Positions 1 to 7,448 of a DNA stretch of 53,418 nt are shown here, in pieces. Made by a program: the position numbers and the translations under genes. The first letter of the stretch is position 1; each line of letters starts with the position of its first letter. This stretch comes from Candidatus Omnitrophota bacterium (lineage in GTDB: Bacteria > Omnitrophota > Gorgyraeia > Zapsychrales > Zapsychraceae), in the NCBI GenBank assembly GCA_016214285.1, contig JACROV010000018.1, positions 1 to 53,418 on the forward strand, read 5' to 3'. Below the pieces are notes generated by a model, which saw only the letters and a list, made by a program, of their open reading frames with translations, was not told the origin of the DNA and made no database searches.

Positions 1-1
1 G

Positions 2-124
2 ATTCAAGCGGCCAAGGTTAAAGCCCGAGGTTTTCGCACCTTTCGTTATTTTAAGATTGTTGTCTTTTTAATAACGGGTAAACTCAATTTTGCTCAACTC
101 AATAAGCATTACTTACCCATTTGA
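2..124 (+). pseudogene. C-terminal remnant of a DDE transposase (ISL3-like)
   Basis: An open frame enters from the window edge and encodes about 40 residues before TGA. It includes ARGFRTFRYFKIVVFLITGK, which resembles the conserved C-terminal tail of ISL3-family transposases (ARGFR-F-NF-ILF--GKL). The upstream part lies outside the window, so this may be the end of an intact transposase rather than a remnant. No terminal inverted repeat could be identified in the following 140 bases, which hold only a short hairpin. The family assignment is by pattern only. Confidence 0.5.
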
Positions 125-174
125 AATTCAAAGGAGCCTCATTTAAAATAGTCCATCGGCCGGGCAGGCTCTTC

Positions 175-200
175 CCCGCAGAAAACCTTTGGCCTGCGGG
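175..200. repeat. Short GC hairpin downstream of the secretin gene
   Basis: CCCGCAG at 175-181 is complementary to CTGCGGG at 194-200, with a 12-nt loop. It lies about 64 bases beyond the secretin stop, between that gene and the transposase remnant. There is no T-run on the secretin strand, so it is not a standard intrinsic terminator. The rest of the 125-263 gap shows nothing recognisable. Confidence 0.35.
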
Positions 201-263
201 AGGAATTAATACAGAAACGTTCAAGGTTGTACCCGGCGTGGAAATATTTTCAGGCTTCTTGGC

Positions 264-2096
264 TTAATTTTTCTTCAGGCTGTAAACAACAGGTATCGTC
301 ACGGTCAGCTCCCGGAGATCCACATTGGGCGGGAAACTGGAATACGGGGCTAGATTCTTGGCTGTATTTAAAGTATATTGATCGAATATTTCATGGCCGG
401 AAGACTCCCCGATCATAGCTGCTACCAGCGTCCCATCGCTTAAAATGAGAAGGCTTAGTTTTACCGTGCCTTCCCAGCCAGCCCGCTCCGCCTCTTGAGG
501 ATAAACGATCGCTTGAGATATCTTTTGCTGGACCGCCTGCACATATTCATCGATATTCGAGGGAGATGCCGGTGGCAAAGAAGCCGCGGTTGATGTAACA
601 GGCTCAGGAAGCGCCGGCACATCGGGCACAACATTAGAGATAATGGGTTCAGCAACGACTGACACCGCCGCCTCTGCCTCTGTTTGCGCTTCAGTTTCTA
701 CGACGGCAGGGGGGGCAGGGGCGTCATTTTGCTGTGCTGGCCCCGCCTCTGGCGGGGCTGGCGAATCAGCCTTGACTTCCTGGACGATCGATTCCGCTTC
801 CTTCTCGGACGTTTCCTCTGCTTTTACTTTCTGCGCAGCGGCAACAGGTGTTTTGCCGCGATTTCTTTCAAGAATAGTCGGCGTCAAGACAATAACCAGT
901 TCCTGGTCTGTGTCAGCCGAAGGATTGCTCTTGTTCCGAAAAAACAATCCAACGATAGGGATGTCCCCCAGAAAAGGGACTTTGTTTACGGCTTCGCTAC
1001 GGTTCTGCTTGATCAATCCGGCGAGAACGATCGTTTGGCCGTTATCCAGATAAAGCTTTGTCTGGGCGCTTCTGGAAGTAAAGGCCACATTGCTGCCAAC
1101 GGCGTTGGACGCATCAATATCACTGATCTCAACATTAAGCGTTATATCAATCTTCTCTTTCCTGATCTCGGGAGTAATGTTCATGCTGATCCCGTATTCC
1201 CGGAATGAAACATTTTCCTGGGTTCCCCCACTCTGGTTAGTAGTTGTTGTCCTTATGGGGATCTCACCGCCAACCAGAAAACTCGCCTCCCCGCCGTTTT
1301 TCACGACAAGTTTGGGCTGAGAAAGCACCCGGGCCTTGCCTCGAGCGATCAAAGCGTTCACCGTCGCCAGAAGGGCCGAAGTTCGCTCGAAATCACCGAT
1401 CTTAAAATAATCTTTCGGAGAACCATTCAGGTCAGGAAGGGTCTCTGGATACGCGAAACTCAACGTCTTGGAGCTCCCGGTTGTCCAGTTAACCCCCAAG
1501 CTCTTGGAAAGCGTACTGCTTAATTCCGTGATCTGAACGGCGATTTGGATAAGATCATCTATTTCTTCATCTTTGGCAAGATTAAGAACGTCGTCGCTGA
1601 ATTTATCGACGATCTGACTGAATTGCTCCTTTTTATATTTCGGGATATCCCCCGAAATCACGACCTTGCCTTCACGTCCGTCTATTTCGACCGTCGCCTC
1701 GTTAATATCCGCGACTTTAAACAACGCTTCCAACCGTTCCTTGAGCAACTCTAAATCCTGGCTGAACACATGCACCAGAAGGGCTCGCTTGCCCTGTTTG
1801 TCCCAAACAAACAGCGTTGTCTGGCCGGCGCTCTGCCCAACCATCAAAATTTCTTCTTCATCGGCCTTAAGGATATCCGCCACCTCGGGATGTGTAATAG
1901 ATATTCGCTCCAGACCATCGGCCGTAAGGCTAACCAGTTCTCCTTTGATCAAATAAACTTCTTTCGCTGTAGTCGTATCAATTACTTCAGCGCCAACACT
2001 GGTCAAAACGGCGAAAGAAGAACCAAAAACAAAAAACAGGATCCCCGCGATCCTGGCCAGATGATGTGTATTGATTTTCATAAAACGATTAGTCAT
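264..2096 (-). CDS. cpaC: CpaC/RcpA-type pilus secretin with a C-terminal TonB domain
   Basis: This is a predicted outer-membrane secretin for a Tad/Flp-type pilus. A signal peptide (about residues 1-36) is followed by the CpaC N-terminal domain (ITHPEVADILKADEEEILMVG) and a short BON-like stretch. The secretin domain follows, with the signature VPFLGDIPIVGLFFR near residue 390. After residue 425 comes a Pro/Ala/Glu-rich linker, and then residues about 515-607 form a TonB C-terminal domain (YPQEAERAGWEGTVKLSLLI, and a VTIPVVYSL end). CpaC proteins normally stop after the secretin domain, so this fusion is unusual. It is the last gene of a minus-strand cluster with cpaB, ppiC and a pilin. An ATG five codons downstream is an alternative start. 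Confidence 0.88.
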   Translation of the reverse strand: MTNRFMKINTHHLARIAGILFFVFGSSFAVLTSVGAEVIDTTTAKEVYLIKGELVSLTADGLERISITHPEVADILKADEEEILMVGQSAGQTTLFVWDKQGKRALLVHVFSQDLELLKERLEALFKVADINEATVEIDGREGKVVISGDIPKYKKEQFSQIVDKFSDDVLNLAKDEEIDDLIQIAVQITELSSTLSKSLGVNWTTGSSKTLSFAYPETLPDLNGSPKDYFKIGDFERTSALLATVNALIARGKARVLSQPKLVVKNGGEASFLVGGEIPIRTTTTNQSGGTQENVSFREYGISMNITPEIRKEKIDITLNVEISDIDASNAVGSNVAFTSRSAQTKLYLDNGQTIVLAGLIKQNRSEAVNKVPFLGDIPIVGLFFRNKSNPSADTDQELVIVLTPTILERNRGKTPVAAAQKVKAEETSEKEAESIVQEVKADSPAPPEAGPAQQNDAPAPPAVVETEAQTEAEAAVSVVAEPIISNVVPDVPALPEPVTSTAASLPPASPSNIDEYVQAVQQKISQAIVYPQEAERAGWEGTVKLSLLILSDGTLVAAMIGESSGHEIFDQYTLNTAKNLAPYSSFPPNVDLRELTVTIPVVYSLKKN

Positions 2097-2112
2097 TCCG
2101 CCTAAAACTCAA

Positions 2113-2210
2113 TTTTATAATAGGGTTATGCCCTTGACTACCACTTCCAGCATACGATGGGCACGAAATCCTGTTGCACTGTTCATCAAAGGCATAACCC
2201 TATTTTATAA
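2113..2210 (-). mobile_element. 82-bp MITE-like element, copy A, with 8-bp target duplication
   Basis: The element spans 2121-2202. It starts TAGGGTTATGCCCTTGA and ends TCAAAGGCATAACCCTA, which are 17-bp terminal inverted repeats with one mismatch. It is flanked on both sides by TTTTATAA (2113-2120 and 2203-2210), a perfect 8-bp target-site duplication. The same 82 bases recur inverted at 49389-49470. It encodes nothing and lies between cpaB and cpaC. The TAA that ends cpaB falls inside the right-hand duplication. The transposase that moves it is unknown. Confidence 0.88.
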
Positions 2211-3063
2211 TTCCCGGCCGGCACGAAAGATTTGAATGCTGGGTTTTGGCTTTTCCACTTTCTCTTCTGTTTTTGGCGCCGTGGGAGGCTTAACGGCGAC
2301 ATAAGGTACCGGCAATTCTGTTCCTTGTTTATCCAAAACATAGCCGGAAAGAGTGTCCCAGGAAGCCACTTGCAACATCTGACGGTCTTTTTCCGTCGAA
2401 GAGCGCAAGGATAGCTGCAATTTGCCGTTGGCCTGAGCAAATGTCAACAGGCCCGCTTCTTCGGGAGAAACAGCCAATGTTATATTCAAGGCTGGAGCAT
2501 TTTGGCGAATTTCGTATACCGCCGTTCCACCGGCGGGTTGAAACAGTGCGCCTACAGCCAATACTTGTAAACTTTGGAACAAAACGGTGGTAACATCTTT
2601 GGTTTTTGTTGGAGTATCCGGGTTTTCTGGAATGCGCAAAACAGCAATCACATCCACAAAGTCTCCAGGAGTGATCAATCCACCGACCGCCAAGAGAGTG
2701 TCGACCCGGAGCGTCATAGCCCGCTTGCCCGGCGGCATCACAACAGAGAACGCCTCCTGTGGCACCGGCGGCTGCTGCGCCTTCTCCCCACCCGCCTGAA
2801 CGACCACTTTTGGCTGCGCCTGAACCTGCGCGACCTGCGCGACAAGCATTTCATGTTTTTGGCTAAGAGCGCCTAATTCCCGTTTGTTAATTTCCAGCTC
2901 TTTTTTGCAGGGCGGTAGTCTGCTGCGTATATTCTTTAGCCAAAATCTTTGTCTGCTGAGCAATATTATTTTGGACATATTGGCTCGTCAAAAATGTCGC
3001 GACCAAGCCAAGCCCGACCGCAAGAAGGATCGTTGCAATTTGCTTCTTATTTTCGATATTCAT
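2205..3063 (-). CDS. cpaB: Flp pilus assembly protein CpaB, split by a frameshift
   Basis: CpaB is a periplasmic/inner-membrane Tad pilus assembly protein with an SAF domain. Reading from ATG at 3063 gives a clear start: a charged N-terminus, a membrane segment (TILLAVGLGLVATFLTSQ) and the beginning of a coiled coil. That frame stops after about 58 codons. The coiled coil resumes in another frame (KKELEINKRELGALSQ), followed by the SAF region (KRAMTLRVDTLLAVGGLITP, PGDFVDVIAVL) and the C-terminus at 2205. The frames meet at a run of six T (2901-2906, A on the coding strand); removing one base restores a single ORF of about 285 aa. Homopolymer error or a real mutation are both possible. The gene starts 15 bases after the ppiC stop. 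Confidence 0.8.
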
Positions 3064-3078
3064 GGTATCCCGGTCACC

Positions 3079-4044
3079 CTATAAAAGGTCTTCCCTCATC
3101 TCAACTTTCGTCTGTCCCTTTAATTTCTCGACGTAATCTAAAATAGCCTGTTGCTGCTTAAGCATAAGCTGATTCTTTATAATGTCGCTCTTAATCTCCT
3201 CAAAGGGGATCGGGGCGCCGCCTTTTTTTTCTTCAACCTTCACAATATAAAATCCTTGCGGGCCCTTAAACACGCCGCTTATTTCGCCGGCGTTCAACGA
3301 CGCGACCGCGTTCTGCATTTCAGGGAATGGCGCCTTCGCAATAAAACCCAGATCTCCACCCTGAGCCGCATTATCTCCGATCGAATTTTGCTTGGCGATT
3401 TCCTTAAAATCTGCACCTTGCAAAAGCTGGGTCGATAATTCATTCGCCTTTAATTGGGAATCGACTATTATGGAACGAAGATGCCACTGCGCGGGTTCGA
3501 CCAAAACGGCCTTTTGGGCCTCGTAAAATGCGCTGGCCTCTTCATCGGAAACCTTAATGTCCCTAACAAGATTTTTTACGATCTCCTGGACGATCAACGT
3601 CCGCCGGAATTCTTCGACCGCCGCTTCTATATCCTTCTGGTTTGCCATTCCAGCCTTCTCCGCCTCTGACACCAAAAGCTGTTGACGCACAAGAGTTTCC
3701 AGAACAAGTTTCTTGGCATCCATAGTAGTTGTATCAAAATCCGGGACCGCCTCTTTCAGGGCGTTTAATCGCTCATTGAATTCTTCAACGGTGATCGTCC
3801 AGCTGCCGACACGAGCCAGGACATTAGCCGCAGGCGCCTTTTGTTCTGACTGCTTGGAATCAACTGCGATGGGGGCGGGAGGCGTGGCGGGAACAGATAT
3901 TTGTTCCTGCGTGGCAGGCTTGCCATTGCCCGATCCCTGAAAATATTCTTTGGCACTATTAATCAAATCACAACGAACGCTGACAAGGGCAACAAAAAGA
4001 CATAAAATACTAAACCGTAATCGTTTGCAGGGCAATATAGTCAC
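3079..4044 (-). CDS. PpiC/SurA-type peptidyl-prolyl isomerase, probable lipoprotein
   Basis: This is a periplasmic foldase of the parvulin class. The N-terminus has a signal segment ending VALVSVRC, a weak lipobox with Cys at about residue 25. A SurA-N-like helical region follows (VEEFNERLNALKEAVPDFDT, then QQLLVSEAEKAGM). The parvulin domain occupies about residues 180-285 (WHLRSIIVDSQLKA, DFKEIAKQNSIGDNAAQGGD, LGFIAKAPFPEMQNAV, GPQGFYIVKVEEKK). Its length of 321 aa is typical. It sits just upstream of cpaB and cpaC, so it probably assists pilus or outer-membrane protein folding, in the manner of EpsD-type foldases. Confidence 0.85.
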   Translation of the reverse strand: MTILPCKRLRFSILCLFVALVSVRCDLINSAKEYFQGSGNGKPATQEQISVPATPPAPIAVDSKQSEQKAPAANVLARVGSWTITVEEFNERLNALKEAVPDFDTTTMDAKKLVLETLVRQQLLVSEAEKAGMANQKDIEAAVEEFRRTLIVQEIVKNLVRDIKVSDEEASAFYEAQKAVLVEPAQWHLRSIIVDSQLKANELSTQLLQGADFKEIAKQNSIGDNAAQGGDLGFIAKAPFPEMQNAVASLNAGEISGVFKGPQGFYIVKVEEKKGGAPIPFEEIKSDIIKNQLMLKQQQAILDYVEKLKGQTKVEMREDLL

Positions 4045-4169
4045 TGGTTTCTCCGATCGATTTTATATTTTTAAATGTTATTAATAAAATATAATATTAA
4101 GTATAGTTCCCGATGCGCAAAAAAACAAGTAATTTAAAAAAATTTTTGCGCCAACCCGTCACCGTGCGG

Positions 4170-5162
4170 CTATTTTACCTGCAAAAAATTCTGAACGATT
4201 TCTTTCTCGGATAAAAGCTCTTTGTGGGTAATGTCGATTTTTTCCTGCGCAAAGACATTGTGTTTTAGCCCCGTCACAATTTCCCAGTCCATGCCGTCGG
4301 AACGCACTGGATACCCGAAGACCAGCCCTTCTTCAACGCCGTAACTTCCATCCGACACAACGGCCGCTGAGAAAAATTCCCCCGGAGGCGTGGGCGCTGT
4401 GAGATGTTTGACCGTATCGACGACCGCGTTAGCCGCCGACCCCGCAGAAGAAAGCCCGCGCGCTTTAATGACCTCCGCGCCGCGCTTCTGGACCGTCTCG
4501 ATAAATGTCGTCTGCAGCCACTGCTCGTCAGAAATGCGTTGCGCAACTGGTTTGCCGGCAATGGTCGTGTGATAAAAATCAGGGAATTGGGTGGCGGAAT
4601 GATTTCCCCATATGGCTACATTTTTTACCTCTTCGGTCTTTGCGCCCGCCTTTTTGGCCAACTGGGCGCAGGCCCTGTTCTGGTCCAGCATGGTCATCGC
4701 AAAAAAATTCCGCGGCGAAATATTCGGCGCCGCGGCTTTGGCAATATAGGCATTGGTATTGCACGGATTGCCGACGACGAGGACCTTGCAGGCCGGCTTC
4801 GCGTGATCGGAAAGGGCCTTGCCCTGCACCGTAAAAATACCGCCATTGATCTTTAAAAGGTCCCCGCGTTCCATCCCGGCCTTGCGTGGAACGCTGCCAA
4901 CCAAGAGGGCCCAATCGGCGTCTTTAAACGCCGTCTCCGGGGACGCTGTTTGCACGACGGAATCCAGCAAAGGGAAAGCACAATCCTCCAATTCCATACA
5001 GATACCTTTTAGGGAAGGAAGAGCCGCTTCGAGCTCCAATAGACTTAAATTTATACGCGTTTGCGGACCGAAGACTTCTCCCGAAGCGATGCGAAACAAC
5101 AAGGTATACCCGATCTGCCCCGCGGCCCCGGTGACCGCGACCTTGATTTTCTTAGTAATCAT
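4170..5162 (-). CDS. mdh: Malate dehydrogenase (NAD)
   Basis: It interconverts malate and oxaloacetate with NAD(H) in the cytoplasm. The 330-aa protein matches the cytosolic-type MDH family: the nucleotide-binding start is [20 protein letters not shown], followed by [20 protein letters not shown] (substrate Arg loop), [21 protein letters not shown] and the catalytic His in [13 protein letters not shown]. All key motifs are present and the length is normal. Its ATG overlaps the stop of the upstream pilin gene (ATGA), implying translational coupling to a pilin, an unexpected partner. A 125-bp gap separates it from ppiC. Confidence 0.95.
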   Translation of the reverse strand: MITKKIKVAVTGAAGQIGYTLLFRIASGEVFGPQTRINLSLLELEAALPSLKGICMELEDCAFPLLDSVVQTASPETAFKDADWALLVGSVPRKAGMERGDLLKINGGIFTVQGKALSDHAKPACKVLVVGNPCNTNAYIAKAAAPNISPRNFFAMTMLDQNRACAQLAKKAGAKTEEVKNVAIWGNHSATQFPDFYHTTIAGKPVAQRISDEQWLQTTFIETVQKRGAEVIKARGLSSAGSAANAVVDTVKHLTAPTPPGEFFSAAVVSDGSYGVEEGLVFGYPVRSDGMDWEIVTGLKHNVFAQEKIDITHKELLSEKEIVQNFLQVK

Positions 5163-5350
5163 TGCAATATTCTTCCAGCCATATTAAGCATGGAATTGAT
5201 GTTCGTATTATAAGTCGCGTTAAGCGCGTTCTGAAAAATCCCGTTATTGCTGAGAAAAACCAGAACGGCCACAAGCACTCCGGCAACGATAAGAATATAT
5301 TCGACCGTGCTTTGCCCCTCGCGGTTTCCGGGTTCATTGTAACTAAGCAT
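5159..5350 (-). CDS. Small Flp-like pilin with class III signal peptide
   Basis: The protein has 63 residues. A short charged leader ([12 protein letters not shown]) precedes [20 protein letters not shown], matching the class III signal/pilin motif (G or A, then QSTVEY and a hydrophobic helix) cleaved by a type IV prepilin-like peptidase. A hydrophilic tail of about 30 residues follows. Nearby cpaB and secretin genes fit an Flp/Tad-type pilus or pseudopilus. The ORF ends in an ATGA overlap with mdh. It could be a major pilin or a minor pseudopilin; the sequence does not decide. Confidence 0.8.
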   Translation of the reverse strand: MLSYNEPGNREGQSTVEYILIVAGVLVAVLVFLSNNGIFQNALNATYNTNINSMLNMAGRILQ

Positions 5351-5368
5351 AGTACGTCACCTTTCGTT

Positions 5369-6163
5369 TTACCTCAGTGCCGGCAATTTTTGCCTGACAA
5401 CTGTTATATCATTTAAACGCAGCTGTCCGCAAATCATTTCTTCTTTATTTCCCGATGCCGCGGCAAGGACCTCTCCCCATGGACCGATGATCATGCTGTG
5501 TCCGTAATGACGCACTCCTTTCCCGCTTTTGCCGACCTGGTTCGGGGCGAGCACATAACAACGATTTTCGATCGCGCGTGCCCGCAAAAGCACTTCCCAA
5601 TGAGCCTTTCCCGTTTCATCTATAAATGCCGATGGGACACACACCGCATGAACCCCCAGGCGGGCATATTTGCGGTACATCTCCGGGAAGCGCAGATCAT
5701 AACAAATCGAAAATCCTATCTTAAATTCTTCGGCGCGGGCCGTAACCATCCGGCGCCCCGCCATAAAACAATCCGCCTCCCGGATGAGCATATCGCCAAG
5801 GACCGCTTCAAATAAATGGATCTTCCGATATTTAGCCCTTATCGTTCCGCGGTCATCGATAAATACGGAAGTATTATACACTTTGTCTGTTCCTGCCGTC
5901 TTTTCATAAATCGACCCTGCCAGGATAAAAACCTTATGCTTTTTGGCCAGCTCCATCAAGGGTATCAGCGATGCCCCGGGGATGGCCTCCGCAATGGCTC
6001 GCACATCCGCGCCGGAACGGATGCGGCCACGGAAAATAAAAACTTCCGGCAACACGATCAATCGCGCGCGCCGGTCGATCGCCCTGCGGATAAAATCAAC
6101 GGCTTTTTTAAGATTGCACGATCTGTCGGCTGTCGCGCTCATCTGGATAACGGCTACTTTCAT
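5369..6163 (-). CDS. Carbon-nitrogen hydrolase (nitrilase superfamily amidase)
   Basis: This is a cytoplasmic amidase of the Nit/omega-amidase branch. The Glu-Lys-Cys triad is visible: Glu in LIVLPEVF, Lys in YRKIHLFE and Cys in GFSICYDLRFPEMYR. The length of 264 aa is normal. I chose ATG at 6163 because GAGGAG lies 11 bases upstream; an in-frame GTG at 6175 has almost no spacing to that site. The substrate cannot be told from sequence; deaminated glutathione or alpha-keto acid amides are common for this branch. It begins the minus-strand run that continues into the pilin and mdh genes. Confidence 0.88.
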   Translation of the reverse strand: MKVAVIQMSATADRSCNLKKAVDFIRRAIDRRARLIVLPEVFIFRGRIRSGADVRAIAEAIPGASLIPLMELAKKHKVFILAGSIYEKTAGTDKVYNTSVFIDDRGTIRAKYRKIHLFEAVLGDMLIREADCFMAGRRMVTARAEEFKIGFSICYDLRFPEMYRKYARLGVHAVCVPSAFIDETGKAHWEVLLRARAIENRCYVLAPNQVGKSGKGVRHYGHSMIIGPWGEVLAAASGNKEEMICGQLRLNDITVVRQKLPALR

Positions 6164-6201
6164 CCTTCGACACACTCCTCATAAAAGCGCAAGAAAGCTT
6201 T

Positions 6202-7200
6202 TCATGATTCCATAACCGCGTTCGGGAACGCGCCCTGGCGCAAAAATCGTTCAACTGCCTCGGCGCTCAACCGCGCCTTTTCCTCCAGCGCCTCTTGCGT
6301 GTTAAACGCATTATGCGGCGTGAACACAACGTTGCTTTTATCTTTGAGTTTCCGTATCCTCCGGACGCTGGAATTCGCGCGCCGCGCCCGCAAAAAATCC
6401 GCGAGCAGATATTCCCCGTCAAAAACATCCAAACCTATCCCTCCCAGGGCATCTTCGGATAAAAGCCGCGCCAGATCCTCCGTTGGAGATACTTCGCCGC
6501 GGCCAACGTTGACAAAAATCGTTCCCCTCTTAACTCGCCGCAACATATTATAATTGAGCATCCCTTTTGTTTTGGCCGTGAGCGGGCACGCGCAAAGAAC
6601 AACGTCCGCCCAAGATAATCCCTTTGCCAGCGGAACATAGTCAAACCCCTTAAGGCCGTGCCGCGGATCCACGCCTTTGACCGTCATCCCCAGCCCTCTG
6701 CAAATCGTTACGATCTCCGTGCCGATGCGCCCAATGCCGATGACCAGCGCGCGCCGCCCGCGGCACCCGGCCCCGGTCAGTCCGTCGCGGGAGAACGCGC
6801 CGAAACAATCCATCTGTTTTTTGAGTTTGCGCAAAAGAACCATCATCATAAGCACGGCCTGCTCGGCCACGGCCCGCGAACAGTATTCCCGAATATATCC
6901 GCACGGGATGTCCCTGCCTGACGCCCGGCGATAAGAAACAAGATGGTCGTAGCCCTGGCTTCTGGTGAATATTCCCGCAAGGTGCGAAGCCCACCGCAAC
7001 GGAACGCGCGATTGTGTCCTGATGCTGATAAGTTTCGCAGGCGGGAACACTTCAACGCACTCCTGAATAGTTTTAGAAATAAAGCGCGCGCGAATGCTTG
7101 GCGACAAAAATTTCTTAAGCGCCTTTTTTTCTTCTGCAAACACTTCATAAAAAACAGCATCGATCATGCCATTTTTACAAAGATACTTTATTTTCTTCAT
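6202..7200 (-). CDS. D-isomer 2-hydroxyacid dehydrogenase, NAD-binding
   Basis: It probably reduces a 2-keto acid to a D-2-hydroxy acid with NAD(P)H. The Rossmann motif is ALVIGIGRIGTEI. The catalytic residues appear in order: Arg in FVNVGRGEVS, Glu in GLDVFDGEYL and His in FTPHNAFNT. The start is placed at MKKIKYLC (7200), giving 332 aa. A longer frame runs upstream through tRNA-Glu, but that extension is translated tRNA sequence and is rejected. It resembles lactate or glycerate dehydrogenases; the substrate is unresolved. Confidence 0.88.
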   Translation of the reverse strand: MKKIKYLCKNGMIDAVFYEVFAEEKKALKKFLSPSIRARFISKTIQECVEVFPPAKLISIRTQSRVPLRWASHLAGIFTRSQGYDHLVSYRRASGRDIPCGYIREYCSRAVAEQAVLMMMVLLRKLKKQMDCFGAFSRDGLTGAGCRGRRALVIGIGRIGTEIVTICRGLGMTVKGVDPRHGLKGFDYVPLAKGLSWADVVLCACPLTAKTKGMLNYNMLRRVKRGTIFVNVGRGEVSPTEDLARLLSEDALGGIGLDVFDGEYLLADFLRARRANSSVRRIRKLKDKSNVVFTPHNAFNTQEALEEKARLSAEAVERFLRQGAFPNAVMES

Positions 7201-7237
7201 GCGGAATAATCGTGAGGGGGAATTACGCCAAAATAAA

Positions 7238-7268
7238 GTGACCCCAGCGGGATTTGAACCCGTGCATG
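7238..7268 (-). pseudogene. 3' half of a tRNA gene (no 5' half)
   Basis: On the minus strand ACGGG-TTCAAAT-CCCGC forms a T arm, followed by TGGGGTCA, an acceptor 3' strand that would pair with GACCCCA. No matching 5' half exists. In its place lies a GC-rich imperfect palindrome (7267-7292). It closely resembles the 3' half of the adjacent tRNA-Glu, so it is probably a partial, decayed duplicate. Confidence 0.6.
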
Positions 7269-7301
7269 CCCCGCCGGCGAGTTCTGCCGGGCAATGAATA
7301 T

Positions 7302-7378
7302 TGGTGACCCTGACGGGATTTGAACCCGTGCTGCAAGCTTGAAAAGCTTGTGTCCTGACCAGGCTAGACGACAGGGTC
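7302..7378 (-). tRNA. tRNA-Glu (anticodon TTC)
   Basis: The cloverleaf is complete. Acceptor GACCCTG pairs with CAGGGTC, the anticodon stem CAAGC/GCTTG encloses loop TTTTCAA, and the T arm is ACGGG-TTCAAAT-CCCGT. The discriminator is A and CCA is encoded. The TTC anticodon reads Glu codons. It lies between gyrA and the dehydrogenase gene, on the same strand. Confidence 0.95.
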
Positions 7379-7401
7379 AAATTTTTACGAAGTAAAAATT
7401 G

Positions 7402-7433
7402 GATCCTGAACCCGCGAAGCGGGTGAAGGATCT
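7402..7433. repeat. GATCCT palindromic repeat
   Basis: GGATCCT..AGGATCT encloses an inner perfect stem, CCCGC-GAA-GCGGG. The whole unit folds as a two-storey hairpin just downstream of gyrA. A related unit (ATCCTGACGAGCGAAGC and following) lies at 22318-22380 downstream of rpoZ. It could act as a terminator or RNA-stabilising hairpin for gyrA, but no U-run follows. Confidence 0.5.
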
Positions 7434-7448
7434 ATATTTAAGAATGGC

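Noticed and set aside
2121-2202. The 82-bp repeat as an integron attC site
   Set aside because: The terminal sequences do not fit RYYYAAC...GTTRRRY in the right order, and the perfect 8-bp target duplications point to a transposon-like element.
2895-2910. Programmed -1 frameshifting in cpaB at A AAA AAG
   Set aside because: The reading frame entering the run is not in phase with the slippery heptamer, and the required change is +1 (one base too many), so an indel is more likely.
7201-7380. N-terminal extension of the D-2-hydroxyacid dehydrogenase to 7380
   Set aside because: The extra 60 residues are translated tRNA-Glu and tRNA fragment sequence with no family similarity.
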